Program-made: the position numbers and the translations under genes
In this document: piece after piece, positions 36,769 through 47,050 of the stretch
Layout: the number at the start of each line of letters is the position of its first letter
Numbering within the stretch: the stretch's first letter is position 1
NCBI GenBank assembly: GCA_029339505.1
Contig: JAQISU010000081.1
Location: 20,857,501 to 20,921,500 of the forward strand
Length of the DNA stretch: 64,000 nt
Origin: Unio delphinus
Lineage: Eukaryota > Mollusca > Bivalvia > Unionida > Unionidae
Reading direction: 5' to 3'
The notes under the pieces: generated by a model
What the model was told of the DNA's origin: nothing
What the model saw: the letters and a program-made list of their open reading frames with translations, nothing else
Database searches by the model: none

Positions 36769-39700
36769 ATAATAATAATAATAATAATAATAGTAATAAT
36801 AATAGTCATCATCATCATCTTCATCCAGAGTGTACATTTTCAGAAACGTTTTCTTAATGCTACAGTCAAATGATGTACGGGGGTAGAGTTTTCAGTTCGT
36901 ATAACCTACGGGGATGGGGGGAGGCTATTATGATGCTTCTGGACGATGGAACAACAAAAGATGGCCGCAATATTTCAATGAGTCCGCTTTTAGGTTTATT
37001 GTTTTAAAACTATTATCATCTTACTCATTTCAGGCTAAACTATGGTTACTCGTTCTATGCCATAACATTTGGAGTGAATAATTTTTCCGGAGACTTGTTC
37101 CTGAATATATTTCTAGTGAGCATTGTAGAACTCCCTGCTCAGCTTATCCCCTTCATCCTCAACAACAGGTAAATCTATCACTTTGCTTTGTATGTGCGTC
37201 CTGCTCCGAAAACTCTACGTTGTTTTCGTACGCTTATCCGAAAGCTTAACCAAGCTTTTGTACTAATGACATGGAATACATTTATTTCGTCTGTCCGTCA
37301 TGGCAAGACAGAAAACGATATAACCCAGTTTAATTTTATCCTAGAGCCATGCTAGATAGAGACCTACTTCGTCAGAGCGTGCTTGTCCAACAGCCAAACC
37401 TATAGCATTTTTATCCTAGGGACATAGGATAAATCTGCTTCATTTGGTTGTCAGGTCAGGCAACGCCTGCTACAGTATGTAACAGTAAACGACACTACCA
37501 TTGGATGTTGTCCCAGAGTGAACACTTGTGTCCCTCAGGTAAGCAGGTAAGTGGACATTGCAAAGCAAAGAATCAGCTCAAATGAAGTAGGGAATGATGG
37601 ACATTTACTGCATCCGAATCTGTCTTCATCCGTCTCTCTACAATATTGTGCCACTTTTGAGATAGTCCTGGAAGAGGGAGTAATAATGACTCTGCACAAC
37701 TTTCCCTCACACAAATCAGCTCACGAGCAAACCATGACACTACTCCTACCACCCCCTGAATGTTTTATTCAAGCAAGGTAAACAAGCTCACCATACTGTG
37801 GTAGAGTCGGCACAGATTGCAAAACAAGGCCAAGTGTCTTTGGCAAAAATGGTCATGGTACATGCACCAATAACAGACTCTTTCGGCTGAGGAAATATGC
37901 TGAAAACACCCTCCTCATTACTAACACAATCTTCAGCCTGACAATCCACAACATGACGCTCTTACCAATTTTATCTAATTGCCAAAGTCATTGTCAGGGG
38001 GAGACACAAGCATGATGTCCAATTGATGAAGACCATGATAAGTACAGAATGCTGGATTCACTACAGAATCGTAATCTCTAAACTCAACATCCGGATACAG
38101 CCTAACAACCGAACCACAAGTCAAGTGTCCAAAATGCTTAATGTCTCCGAATTGAAACAGGAAAATGGGAAACGAATATTTTTGAAAAACTGCAATCAAC
38201 TGGACACAATCCATACAAACTCCGGGAATGTCGAGGAAAACTGGGCATCCTTCAGAAACTCTCTGTACTCGTATTGATCCAAAACTATTTGTCCCAACAC
38301 AGAAATATCAAGAATGATTTTGATGAGAATGAAACTGCTATACAGAAACTATAGATGAAAAAAATTTACAGATGAAAGCCTGGTTAGAAGACAGCACTTC
38401 ATTATCTAAGAAGGTGGTCCTCGACAACATCAAGAAGACAGTACAACGGAAACTCAGAGTTGCATGACTCATGGTTGAGCAATAAGCAGACGAGAATCAT
38501 TCTTAAGCAGACAATAATGATATGAAGAACTTAATGGATGATGTGAAAACAATCTACGGACCACGTAATCAGGAAGATTTACAATACTGGGTGCGGACAG
38601 CGCCACTGCCCACTGTCTAAAAAAGATAATACTTCTGAGTACTGTCAGCTCATTTACAAAGAAAAGATACTTCAAAGATGGGTAGAAAACTTCAACAACA
38701 TAGTAAATCAGGATATTTATCAGCAAGAAGGCAATCGAATGACTTCCCCGAGTAAAAATCATCATAACATTTGTTGAGGCCACATTGGTTACTGAAACTG
38801 TGCAAGAAATCCACTTGCTGTCAGATGGCAAAGCACCCGCAACAGATGCTATACCAGCATAAGTCTACTAAGCTGGAGTCTGGCGCATGGAACATAAACA
38901 TACTGAACTATTCCAATGAATTTATTTTCAGGGGACTATACCCTAGGAGTACAAGGATGCATCCATTGTTCACTTTTACAGGCGGAGAGGCAAAAGATAG
39001 TCCTGCAACAAACATAGGGAATCTCACTGCTGTCAGTAGCTGACAAAATCTTTACCAGAATTTTGTTGAATCACTTTCTCGATCACACTGATCACTTGTT
39101 CCTTTCAGAGATTTATTGTTGCTTCAAGAAAAGACAAAGTACCGAAGACACGGCGATTGCAGATTGTAAACTCCAGGAGAAATGCTGCAACAGAACCTAT
39201 ATTTTACATTCATCGATCTCTTTAAAGCTAATGACACAGTCAGCCGTGTAGGCCTAGGAAGATAATGACAAACTTTTGTAGCCAGAGAAATAAATTTATC
39301 ATGCTGGTTTGACAATTGTATGAAAACATGGCTGTTTGTGTTGTAAATGGCGCTTAGTAATCCGAAGCATTCCCAGTTCGTGTTGGTCCCAACCCTCTTC
39401 GGTATGATGTTTTCCGCCACGCTTACTTGATGCCTGTCGTGATTATGACACTGGAATCAACAATGGATACCGGGCTGGCGGCAAGCTGATGAATCTGAGG
39501 AGGCTGCATGCGAAAACAAAGTCAAACGAGGTCCCTGTTCGTGGTTTACTATTTGCTGACGACTGTTCCCTGAATGCAAAATCTGAGTACAATATGCAAC
39601 ACTGTGTGGAACATTTCTCTTCAGCTTGTGACAATTTTGGTCTCACAATCAGTATAAATAAGACAGAGGTGACGCACCAACCTGCACCAGAAAAACCTTA

Positions 39701-42062
39701 CGTCGAGAATACCATCTTAATAAATTGCCAAGCCCTCCAGGTAGTGGACAAGATTATCTATCCAGGGAGAACACTATCAAATACATTCCACATCAATGAT
39801 GAAACTAACGACGGAAGTGATGCATTTTGTAGACAACATGCAAATGTGTGCGAGTGTATAAGTATCCATCAATCAAGACAATATAAGGTGCACAAAGGTA
39901 CTGTGTTGCGAACGCTGATCTATCTATGCGAAACCTTAAAGGTGTACACACACCATGCAAATAATCTGAACCAGTTTCACATGGACTTCCTGAGGTAAAT
40001 GCGGTGACGTTCTCACACTGACAGGTATTCCAAGCATTCACACTCTGCCGATGAAATAGCAGCTGAGATGGGCAGGCCATGCCAACCAGGATGCCAGCAG
40101 AGCGGCTACCAAAGAAGATCTTGGGCCTGCTGAAAGAGTATTATGTGATTTCAGGGTGGACAGAAGACACGCTTCCAAGATTCCATCGAATTATCACTAA
40201 ACACTTAGACCATGAATCTTGAGAAGATCTCCCACACGACCGCTCTACCTGGCAGTCTCCTCCTTACCTGAATTGCAGACTTTGAATAAAACAATAATCG
40301 GAGAGTTGGTGCAGAAGCGCTAACAGAACATCAGCATGTCCTCCATTGACCAAGTTCATCCGAGTGGCATTTAATATCCAGAACATAACTTTGATTGATA
40401 GTGTACTTACGGCAACGAAAACCAGCTGGTGATGTCATGAACATCTTCGAATTTGATGGACAATAAACTTTATCTGTGCTCAAACAACTGTCATCCTAAT
40501 GTAACTCTTCTCTTCGAGAACCATATCTACTTTGCACATCCTTGTTCGGCAGTGTAACTTAGCTTGCTTTCTGTCATAGAGCTTTGGCATACATCTAATT
40601 TCACTGTGTGTCTTGGTCGTCAAGCGGAGCCTAATTTTTTTTTATCCTAACAACGCGCCTTGATCTGATCTCTAATTATCTGACTTCGGGTTCTGATAGG
40701 GAAAATTAACCTAGTCTGTTTATTCTAGAATCATGATATCAAATTATTTCGTCTGCGCGTGTGAGGCGATGTAGCTCAGATGGTAGACGTCAGTTGCACC
40801 TGTCTATCCTTGGAAAAGCCATGTATTATAGGTCCAATTTACTCCGCATGATAAAGCGAATAATGTTGAAAGTAACATTAAAAAATAAAAGAATCAACCA
40901 ACCATCGTCTGCGTTTACTGGTCCGTCCGTCTAACCCAGTGTTTATTTACCCTAGGGTCTTGATATAAATCTAATTCATCTGCGATACACATATACTCTA
41001 AATTTCGTTTGACTGGTTGAGTAAAGTTTTACACATTAAAAATGGTCAAATGACAACTTACTTAAGATGGGGGCCAGACAATTTATTATCCTAGTTCATC
41101 TCTCAAACTCGAGTTTCCATCTCCAAGCTTTTTATAGATTTTTTTCAGTTCGAATACGTTTATTTAATTGTGATTTCGGAGATAAAGAGAAGAACAATAA
41201 TAAGAAAATGTATCTGCTTCTGACCTTGACCAATAAAAAAAATAGTGCTATATTTTTATTTATTTAGTTTAATTATTATGTTTTTGTTTGACTACTTGTG
41301 AGTTTAAAAATATTGAAAGCCAGGCACAAATGTTCCTAAAGCTAATTCCAGACTTATGAATTGAACTTATCAATTTAGGTCAAACTTAACGTACCTCCAA
41401 TCATATTGAGAAGGAAGCTTTATTTAAGATCTGTTAGGAAAATCTTGGCCATGATATATAATTATGAAATTCAAAATCAAGCTCATAAGTACAAATATTT
41501 CGACATTATGTTCTTAAACAGAACCAGGTATTAAATATGCTCCTTTTTATTTGCTTAAGTTAGTGCTCCACAATTTTATATAATTCTAGTTCCGAGCTTT
41601 CAATCTCCTTATATTTTTTAATTTCAGATTTGGTCGTAGAAAAGCAACCATGTTTTGCCTGGTTGTAAGTGGGTCGACAGCTTTAGTAGTCGGCATCGTT
41701 CAAGTAATAGGTATTCTGATAAAATCCTCAACTGCCCAACAGAGCACTCCTCCCTCCACCCTAATTCATCTCTAATGAGATTTAGTAATTATCTTAAATA
41801 ACTGGAAATAACACGTGCCCGCTTTTACGCGCTAGATACAAGCAAGAATGGGGTTGTTGGATGGGAATATGTTGTCAAAAGGATAACGCTACAGTAATAG
41901 TCACATGCAATAGTATTTAGCATGTACGTTGATTTAGTAAGAACAGCTTTAATTGAACAAAGTGAGATTTACTTTGCAAATTCGTTGAGTTTCAGAAGGG
42001 TTATGGGGTGTGATGGGGTGGCTAATGACCTGAATTTCTATTCTCGTTTCCCGGACTTCCAC

Positions 42063-42148
<86 letters not shown>

Positions 42149-44564
42149 GGGGGTCTCACTACCGATTGCTGATAAGGAAAACAATTAGTTACATAGATAG
42201 TCGGCACTTTACCTACTTTTCACTTACTTTACATTAATTCTTTAATTACAGAACTGTGGTAAATGCAATAGTAAGTTTTTACTTAAAATTAACTCGATTG
42301 AACTTTAGGAATCCTGTTCCATGTAAGAATTAGACATTTTTTACTTCATTGCACATATCGTAAACAATCTACTCTATTTTCAAAACAGTTCAACTTTTAG
42401 GCACACACGTCAACGCCGAAATATGATTGGCTCAAAAGGTTATACTTAATAACATCCACACATCAGATATTTCGGCGTTGACGTGTGTGCTAAAGTTGAA
42501 TCGAGGTAATATTAAGTAAAAACTTACTTGTGCATTTACCACTGTTCTGTAATTCAAGAATTAATGTATCTTAGAGCCGTAAACATAGTACATGTAGCTC
42601 TTTTAACCGGTTGTCACATGAGCTCGCACTTGTCCCAAGATAAAAAAAATCGCGAAAATCGCACGTTTCGGAAGCAGTAACTTCCGTATGGAACAATGTA
42701 GAAAAGTCAATGATGACTTGACGAATAGAAAAATATCTCAGGAGTAAAGCAAGCCATACAGATTGGTCGTGTGCTTTTAAATATGGAAATAGCAGAAGGA
42801 AATCGAGTGTCATGGGTGGAACCAGATATTTGGAAGTTACAAACTCTCTCTTTTATACAGTATGATAGAGAAGGTCCTATGTCAGAATGGGTCATGGGGG
42901 TAATCTAAGGTATTTTTATCACTCTGTATGATTTTGTTCCCTTAGATTATTGTTTTTTGGTGGGTTTTTTACATCAAGCTCGCGGCGAACACCTGTGCGA
43001 CTAATTAGCTCTTTTAATCGCCATTGTCAATATGTAGTTCTTGCATTTGCTAACACAGTCAGGGTACTGTATAACAGTAACAAAATGATAAAAATGTACT
43101 TTGATTTTTATTATTATTAATATATTTGGAATGTTAATGAAAATATTAAACAGATCAGGTAACTGTGTTTAAAATAGAGTTACGTCCCTTTTTGATTAAG
43201 AGTGCTTTGCAAAAGCTGCATCTGACAAGGGAAACAAGAGAATGACACATTTTAGTTATTTCCTGTTTACGATGGAAAGACCTAAATATGCCCAGACTGT
43301 GCATATATTTTTAGTAGAGATTTGTTACTTACATTTGCTTTGGAGATTGGTTGGAATAACCATAGTTTTAATCGTTCAAATAATTTTGTATGCCTTGTCT
43401 TTTTTTTTCTTTTTTTTTTTTTTTTTTGGGGGGGGGGCACTAGTTTTATTAAATATCTTGAATATTCTTTCAGACACTCCGTTGAGAGCAGTGTTGGCAA
43501 ATGTGTGTGCATTGATTAGCAAGATTGGAGCATCTGCCATGTGGGTGTCAGTGGCAGCTCTTTCCATGGAACTATATCCCACTGTGGTTAGGTGAGTTGT
43601 TTAGCAGGACAGGTATAAATAGATACATTCATTTATCCATCAAGTACAAGAACATGGAAAATTCCAAAATGGTCCGAGCACCAAATGATTTAGTCAAGGT
43701 TTTAGTTGTTTTGAGGTTTTTAGGTCGCTTACAGGAGAATAACATGGAACTGAGAGAGTTACTGGCGCTATTGATTGATGTTCGGGTTACCTCATTTTTT
43801 TCTGTATGTTTAACCCACTTTCTGGGGCGTAAATTGGCTATTTTTTCGTGAGTCCCCAACTATGGGCAACCAGTCACTGGTTAGATTTCCAATAGACGAA
43901 GATAACTTCCAATACGGCGGATGATTATATATTGTTTGTGGATGAGTTTTGGAATTTTGTACTGACGTAGGCTGGCCTAAAACAATTACAAATAACGAAT
44001 CATCGAAATCTGCAATAACCGATGTTTAACCGTTCAATATCGGTATATAAATTAAATATATATATAATTTATTTCTTTTCAGAACTATCGGATATGGTTC
44101 GCAGAATGCCATAGCACGGATTGGTGCAATGATTGCTCCCCAGGCTGTGTTTTTGGTATGTACCTTAGTTTGACTTGACGTTGAATTTCATTATTGGTAG
44201 GAACTAAACAAATTAACCAATATCATAATGAAAAAATGTACAGGAATTTAGCTGAATGGATACTATCTACGTTTATAAATATTTTTCAATTGCACGTTTT
44301 CTGTAGCAAAAGGTCATTTTCCTTTCTATGTATGTATGTATGTATGTATGTATGTATGTATGTATGTATGTATGTATGTATGTATGTATGTATGTATTTT
44401 ATTTACAGTCTATCTACATCCCAGGGTTTATGTACTTTCTGGTGTGCCTCTTGATGTTCTTCAGTCTGCTGTTGATCATGACTCTCCCCGAGACAAAAAA
44501 CATGGCTCTCAGAGATAAAATGAAAGACAAGTTTAAGACCGAGATGAAAGACTTGAAAAGATAA
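26144..44564 (+). CDS. Locus B: complete SLC22-type transporter paralogue with a 2-bp frameshift (possible pseudogene)
   Basis: Eight exons: 26144-26461, 26738-27159, 31270-31510, 37034-37168, 41628-41710, 43474-43591, 44083-44155, 44409-44564. Without the lesion the product would be about 515 residues, slightly shorter than typical SLC22 proteins (about 550). Visible parts: helix 1 about residues 28-52; large extracellular loop about 53-115 with N-glycosylation sequons at N65, N76 and N87; WKLVCD before helix 2; MFS signature GGQIADSIGRKP at 135-146; helices 3-6 up to about 245; PESVRW at 250-255; then the C-terminal half as in locus A. The ATG at 26144 has A at -3; a second in-frame ATG eight codons in (MDSYGIEDLI) is an alternative start that fits the usual family N terminus. 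The third exon lacks two bases near 31472-31475 relative to A, breaking the frame after residue 315 and meeting TAA at 37079-37081. All other exons remain open, so loss is recent or a sequence error. Confidence 0.85.
26738..27159 (+). CDS. Locus B exon 2 (helices 2-6, MFS signature)
   Basis: Acceptor TTTAG at 26733-26737, donor GTAAGT at 27160, 422 bp. Begins with WKLVCD, then GVLIGNLVGGQIADSIGRKP (MFS loop 2-3), helices 3-6 and ends in FLPTWK. Confidence 0.92.
27538..30512 (+). repeat. 62-bp tandem array in locus B intron 2
   Basis: About 45 units of the form TATAATACCATAGAATTGAC + CATTGATCATAGAGACAAGG + ACACTATGATCTCATTCAAGAG. Most copies are diverged; those at about 30030-30430 form a homogeneous subarray with an exact 62-bp period (GCGATCTC at 30051, 30113, 30175, 30237, 30299) and their own variants (CTTGCCATCGGTCTTAGTC). 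Interrupted by a MITE at 29297-29487. Absent from the matching intron of locus A. Confidence 0.95.
29297..29487 (+). mobile_element. hAT-like MITE, 191 bp
   Basis: Perfect 14-bp terminal inverted repeats: CAGAGGCGTAGCGA at 29297-29310 and its complement at 29474-29487. Flanked by an 8-bp target-site duplication AAAGACAC (29289-29296 and 29488-29495), itself part of the 62-bp satellite unit. An 8-bp duplication with termini starting CAGAG is the hAT superfamily hallmark. No coding capacity. Confidence 0.92.
30682..30727 (+). repeat. (ATT)n microsatellite
   Basis: About 15 ATT units at the 3' junction of the 62-bp array region, just before sequence homologous to locus A resumes. Confidence 0.95.
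30971..31260 (+). mobile_element. SINE copy (family S2) directly upstream of locus B exon 3
   Basis: Degenerate tRNA-like head, then the core with ACAGCTGCCTCGCTATGCACT, AACATTAAGAGGTCAGTG and GGCCTGGTGTCAGGATAATG, matching 6505-6610. Locus A has uninterrupted intron sequence at this place. The 3' end lies about 10 bp before the exon 3 acceptor. Confidence 0.8.
31270..31510 (+). CDS. Locus B exon 3, frameshifted
   Basis: Acceptor CTAG ends at 31269, donor GTAATT at 31511. 241 bp against 243 in locus A. Where A reads AGAGAT (846-851) B reads AGAT (31472-31475), a loss of one GA dinucleotide. The frame is correct up to LLRHR and shifted in the last 12-13 codons, which should form helix 7. Confidence 0.88.
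31527..31770 (-). mobile_element. tRNA-derived SINE (family S1) with 14-bp target-site duplication
   Basis: Read on the minus strand it begins GGGGCCCCGAGTGGCCGAGT, an A-box region resembling tRNA-Ser/Leu, followed by a B box GGGTTCGAGTC. The 3' tail includes GGCGTTATACCATTAC. The flanking duplication AATTGTTTATTTTA is at 31513-31526 and 31771-31784. Locus A carries the single, uninterrupted site just after 888. Confidence 0.92.
32304..32495 (+). other. Open 63-codon stretch without ATG, unrecognised
   Basis: Reads CEPAAAAKLYNLLNRIK then IDPYPPVTPRSHWNLLQQK, a natural-looking protein composition between stops, inside locus B intron 3 in a part with no counterpart in A. It may be a fragment of a transposon-encoded protein; family not recognised. 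Confidence 0.25.
33340..34600 (+). mobile_element. LINE remnant 1: 5' region and AP-type endonuclease domain
   Basis: The 230-codon frame at 33779-34471 encodes an exonuclease-endonuclease-phosphatase fold endonuclease of a non-LTR retrotransposon: AWNVCTLLE (metal-binding N of strand 1), SETRLAGEG (catalytic E region), YTFFWSGR, GVGFAVKTAL, then LTDFNARV (the conserved D-x-N motif). Such copies are often labelled craniofacial development protein 2-like. After 34400 the sequence jumps back to an internal segment and then on to CWTDHRLI, so the copy is rearranged. It lies in locus B intron 3. Confidence 0.85.
34650..36540. other. Remainder of locus B intron 3
   Basis: No gene. Around 35880-35960 there is clear homology to locus A intron sequence near 1630-1690 (AAATCTGGC.CAC..AAA.T.CTGCCTG), showing that this is original duplicated intron. 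Confidence 0.6.
36725..36822 (+). repeat. (CTA)n(AAT)n(ATC)n compound microsatellite
   Basis: About 14 CTA/ACT units then about 15 AAT units and a few ATC units. The locus A intron has a short AAT tract at the equivalent place (about 2035-2054). Confidence 0.95.
37034..37168 (+). CDS. Locus B exon 4 (helices 7-8)
   Basis: Acceptor CAG at 37031-37033, donor GTAAAT at 37169, 135 bp as in A. In the ancestral frame it encodes LNYGYSFYAITFG and SGDLFLNIFLVSIVELP. Confidence 0.88.
37790..40480 (+). mobile_element. LINE remnant 2: endonuclease end, reverse transcriptase, C-terminal region
   Basis: Degenerate, with several frame changes, but collinear with a non-LTR pol. Near 37840-37960: NG.GTC.NNRLFRL and LLITNTIFS. 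At 38036-38277: TECWIHYRIVISKLNIRIQP. Near 39160: LQEKCCNRTYILHSS. At 39489-39998: GLLFADDCSLNAKSEYNM (RT palm motif FADD), SACDNFGLTISINKTEV, HQPAPEKPYVE, VVDKIIYPGRTLS, VLRTLIYLCETLKVYTHHA. Then TGIPSIHTLP and LRWAGHA-like pieces. Same family as remnant 1 but a separate copy, in locus B intron 4. Confidence 0.88.
40766..40905 (+). mobile_element. Degenerate SINE-like element
   Basis: GATGTAGCTCAGATGGTAGA resembles a tRNA A-box region and GGTCCAATTT a decayed B box; the tail AATGTTGAAAGTAACATTAA precedes an A-rich end. Compare 6635-6720. Confidence 0.5.
41628..41710 (+). CDS. Locus B exon 5 (FGRRK loop)
   Basis: Acceptor TTCAG ends at 41627, donor GTATTC at 41711, 83 bp as in A. Encodes FGRRKATMFCLVVSG. 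Confidence 0.86.
42066..42146 (+). repeat. (GA)n microsatellite
   Basis: About 40 GA units in locus B intron 5. Confidence 0.95.
42232..42566 (+). mobile_element. Foldback/MITE-like element, 335 bp, TA target site
   Basis: Outer arms of about 65 bp are inverted repeats of each other (CATTAATTCTT.AATTACAGAA at the left, its complement at the right, then AGTAAGTTTTTACTTAA shared). A second inverted pair inside reads CACACACGTCAACGCCGAAA (42402 and, inverted, about 42470-42489). TA flanks both ends. The left arm is split by about 85 bp bounded by similar TTGAACTTTAGG and TTCAACTTTTAGG. No coding capacity. Confidence 0.85.
42600..43395 (+). other. Locus B intron 5 remainder
   Basis: No gene or clear repeat. 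The last part (about 43150-43390) is diverged but alignable with locus A intron sequence at about 12160-12480. Confidence 0.5.
43474..43591 (+). CDS. Locus B exon 6 (LRAVLAN helix, ELYPTVVR)
   Basis: Acceptor TTCAG ends at 43473, donor GTGAGT at 43592, 118 bp as in A. Encodes LRAVLANVCALISKIG and MELYPTVVR. A T-run followed by a G-run lies just upstream in the intron (about 43398-43437). Confidence 0.9.
44083..44155 (+). CDS. Locus B exon 7 (helix 11)
   Basis: Acceptor TTCAG ends at 44082, donor GTATGT at 44156, 73 bp as in A. Encodes TIGYGSQNAIARIGAMIAPQ. Confidence 0.88.
44326..44397 (+). repeat. (ATGT)n microsatellite abutting the terminal exon of locus B
   Basis: About 18 ATGT units ending 11 bp before the exon 8 acceptor; positional equivalent of 13431-13587 in locus A. 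Confidence 0.95.
44409..44564 (+). CDS. Locus B terminal exon (helix 12, LPETK, stop)
   Basis: Acceptor ACAG ends at 44408, stop TAA at 44562-44564, 156 bp as in A. The coding sequence is almost identical to A and homology continues for roughly 130 bp of 3' flank. Confidence 0.92.
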   Translation, partial: SIYIPGFMYFLVCLLMFFSLLLIMTLPETKNMALRDKMKDKFKTEMKDLKR

Positions 44565-45569
<1,005 letters not shown>

Positions 45570-45739
45570 ATGTTTACTTCTAATTCTAGAATGAATAACT
45601 TCCCATGTGTAATATCCTATAGAGAGTGTTGTTTGATTTAATAAAAATGCTGCTATACCTGATCATCTTTACAGAATTCTGCCTTCCTTTCAGTTCCAAC
45701 CTGGTACCCTCACGCACCCTCGCGATGTAACCATCATGC

Positions 45740-46150
45740 ATGGCAGGGATTAGCCACCTCCGTAATGCAATAACAATTCATACGTCAAAGGAATTAACTA
45801 TTTCTGACATAAATATTTGGATTGTCGATGATCGTAACGAATGGTCAAACTTAGTTTATCTCGCAATGTCTCGAGTCAGAAGAATATCTCAGCTGCGGAG
45901 GGTTATCATTGCAGAAAATATTAATCAAACTCAAGAAACAAACGATGTTATAATAAAAGAATTAGTTATAAACGATTTGACAAAAAAAATAATAAACGCG
46001 ACTTTTAATATCGATGTTGAATTTATTATGACATTAAAACAACAGCAAAATAATTATTGTGAAAGCTGTAACGCAGAAACGTTGTGGCGGTATTCAAATA
46101 ATAATCCAAGACAATTTATCATAGACAGAATTAATAGCAGTCTATCCTAG
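45740..46150 (+). pseudogene. Remnant of a superfamily-1 helicase C-terminus joined to a truncated HNH-like domain
   Basis: The 136-codon frame holds TIHTSKELT (residues 12-20, the place and shape of helicase motif V) and VYLAMSRVRR (39-48, motif VI with its arginine), the end of a Pif1/RecD-like helicase. After a linker the C-terminus reads YCESCNAETLW (C107, C110) and QFIIDRINSS (D129), resembling the first half of an HNH/endonuclease VII zinc-binding fold that stops before the second pair of ligands. There is no upstream helicase body (motifs I-III). I infer a decayed piece of a large DNA transposon or virus-derived element; the source is not identified. Confidence 0.5.
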
Positions 46151-46517
46151 TTGTTAAATTTTTTAAAAAGCAGATGTAACTTCAGTTGCTGTTTTAGTTC
46201 ATAGCGGCACTGCTTCTTTATATCTACTTGCAACGTCAACGACAGTTAACGTGTATTTGTATACGTATTGACGTCAAAAAATTTTGGTAGTATCGTGTGG
46301 TTAAAAGAATATCCGCCTGATGAACTTCATTAGGAACACTAACATTAAAATGTGGGTACTTAATTTGTTTGGGTGGCGGTAGATAAATTTGTCATATTGG
46401 CTGTCGTGATAACCAAGTTGCAGCATCAGAACATGTAACATTTGCTATATCAGCAAGTTTATTAATATCCACTTTACCCCTTCAATACCCTCTTGGGCTC
46501 TAATAAATCGATTCCAT

Positions 46518-46588
46518 TATAATAATAATAACAACAACAACAACAACAACAATAATAATAATAATAATAATAATTGATTGATTGATTA
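46518..46588 (+). repeat. (AAT)n(AAC)n(AAT)n then (ATTG)n microsatellite
   Basis: Trinucleotide runs AAT, AAC, AAT followed by three TTGA units. Confidence 0.9.
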
Positions 46589-46909
46589 ATTACCAGCTCT
46601 AATTTACCTTTCATCACAGATTTTACCCAAAAAAAAGCTAATGATTGTCTGAGATATTTTAATATATTATATAATTTAACAAATGAATTAATTTCACATC
46701 TGCAATATGTTGTTGTTGTAAATCTTTATTTTTATATGATACATCGTAAACGTGACATGCTTGATCAATCACATTTATGGGATTCTCTTCAGGTTTTGCT
46801 TGATCTCGTTTGTCAAGTCATATATCAAGTCCGGTTCCAGAACCACAATAATTATATCCAGGAAGATTCTTGTTTTTCTGGGTATTTAGCCCCCAGAGCT
46901 GTTTTGTTT

Positions 46910-47002
46910 GTGTTTTATGGTTTAACGCCGTTTTTCAGCACAATATAGGCTATACATGGCGGCCAGTATTAATGGTGAAGGAAGAACCTGGAAAAACCCC
47001 GG
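46910..47002 (-). mobile_element. Partial SINE (family S1), 3' half only
   Basis: Matches the 3' portion of the copies at 31527 and 58048 (TTTAACGCCGTTTTTCAGCA, then GGCTATACATGGCGGCCAGT) and stops at the CCCCGG block. The tRNA-like head is missing. Confidence 0.8.
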
Positions 47003-47050
47003 ATAGTTTGTCTTTATTATGGAGCATTATGAACCATCAAGGGACAACAC

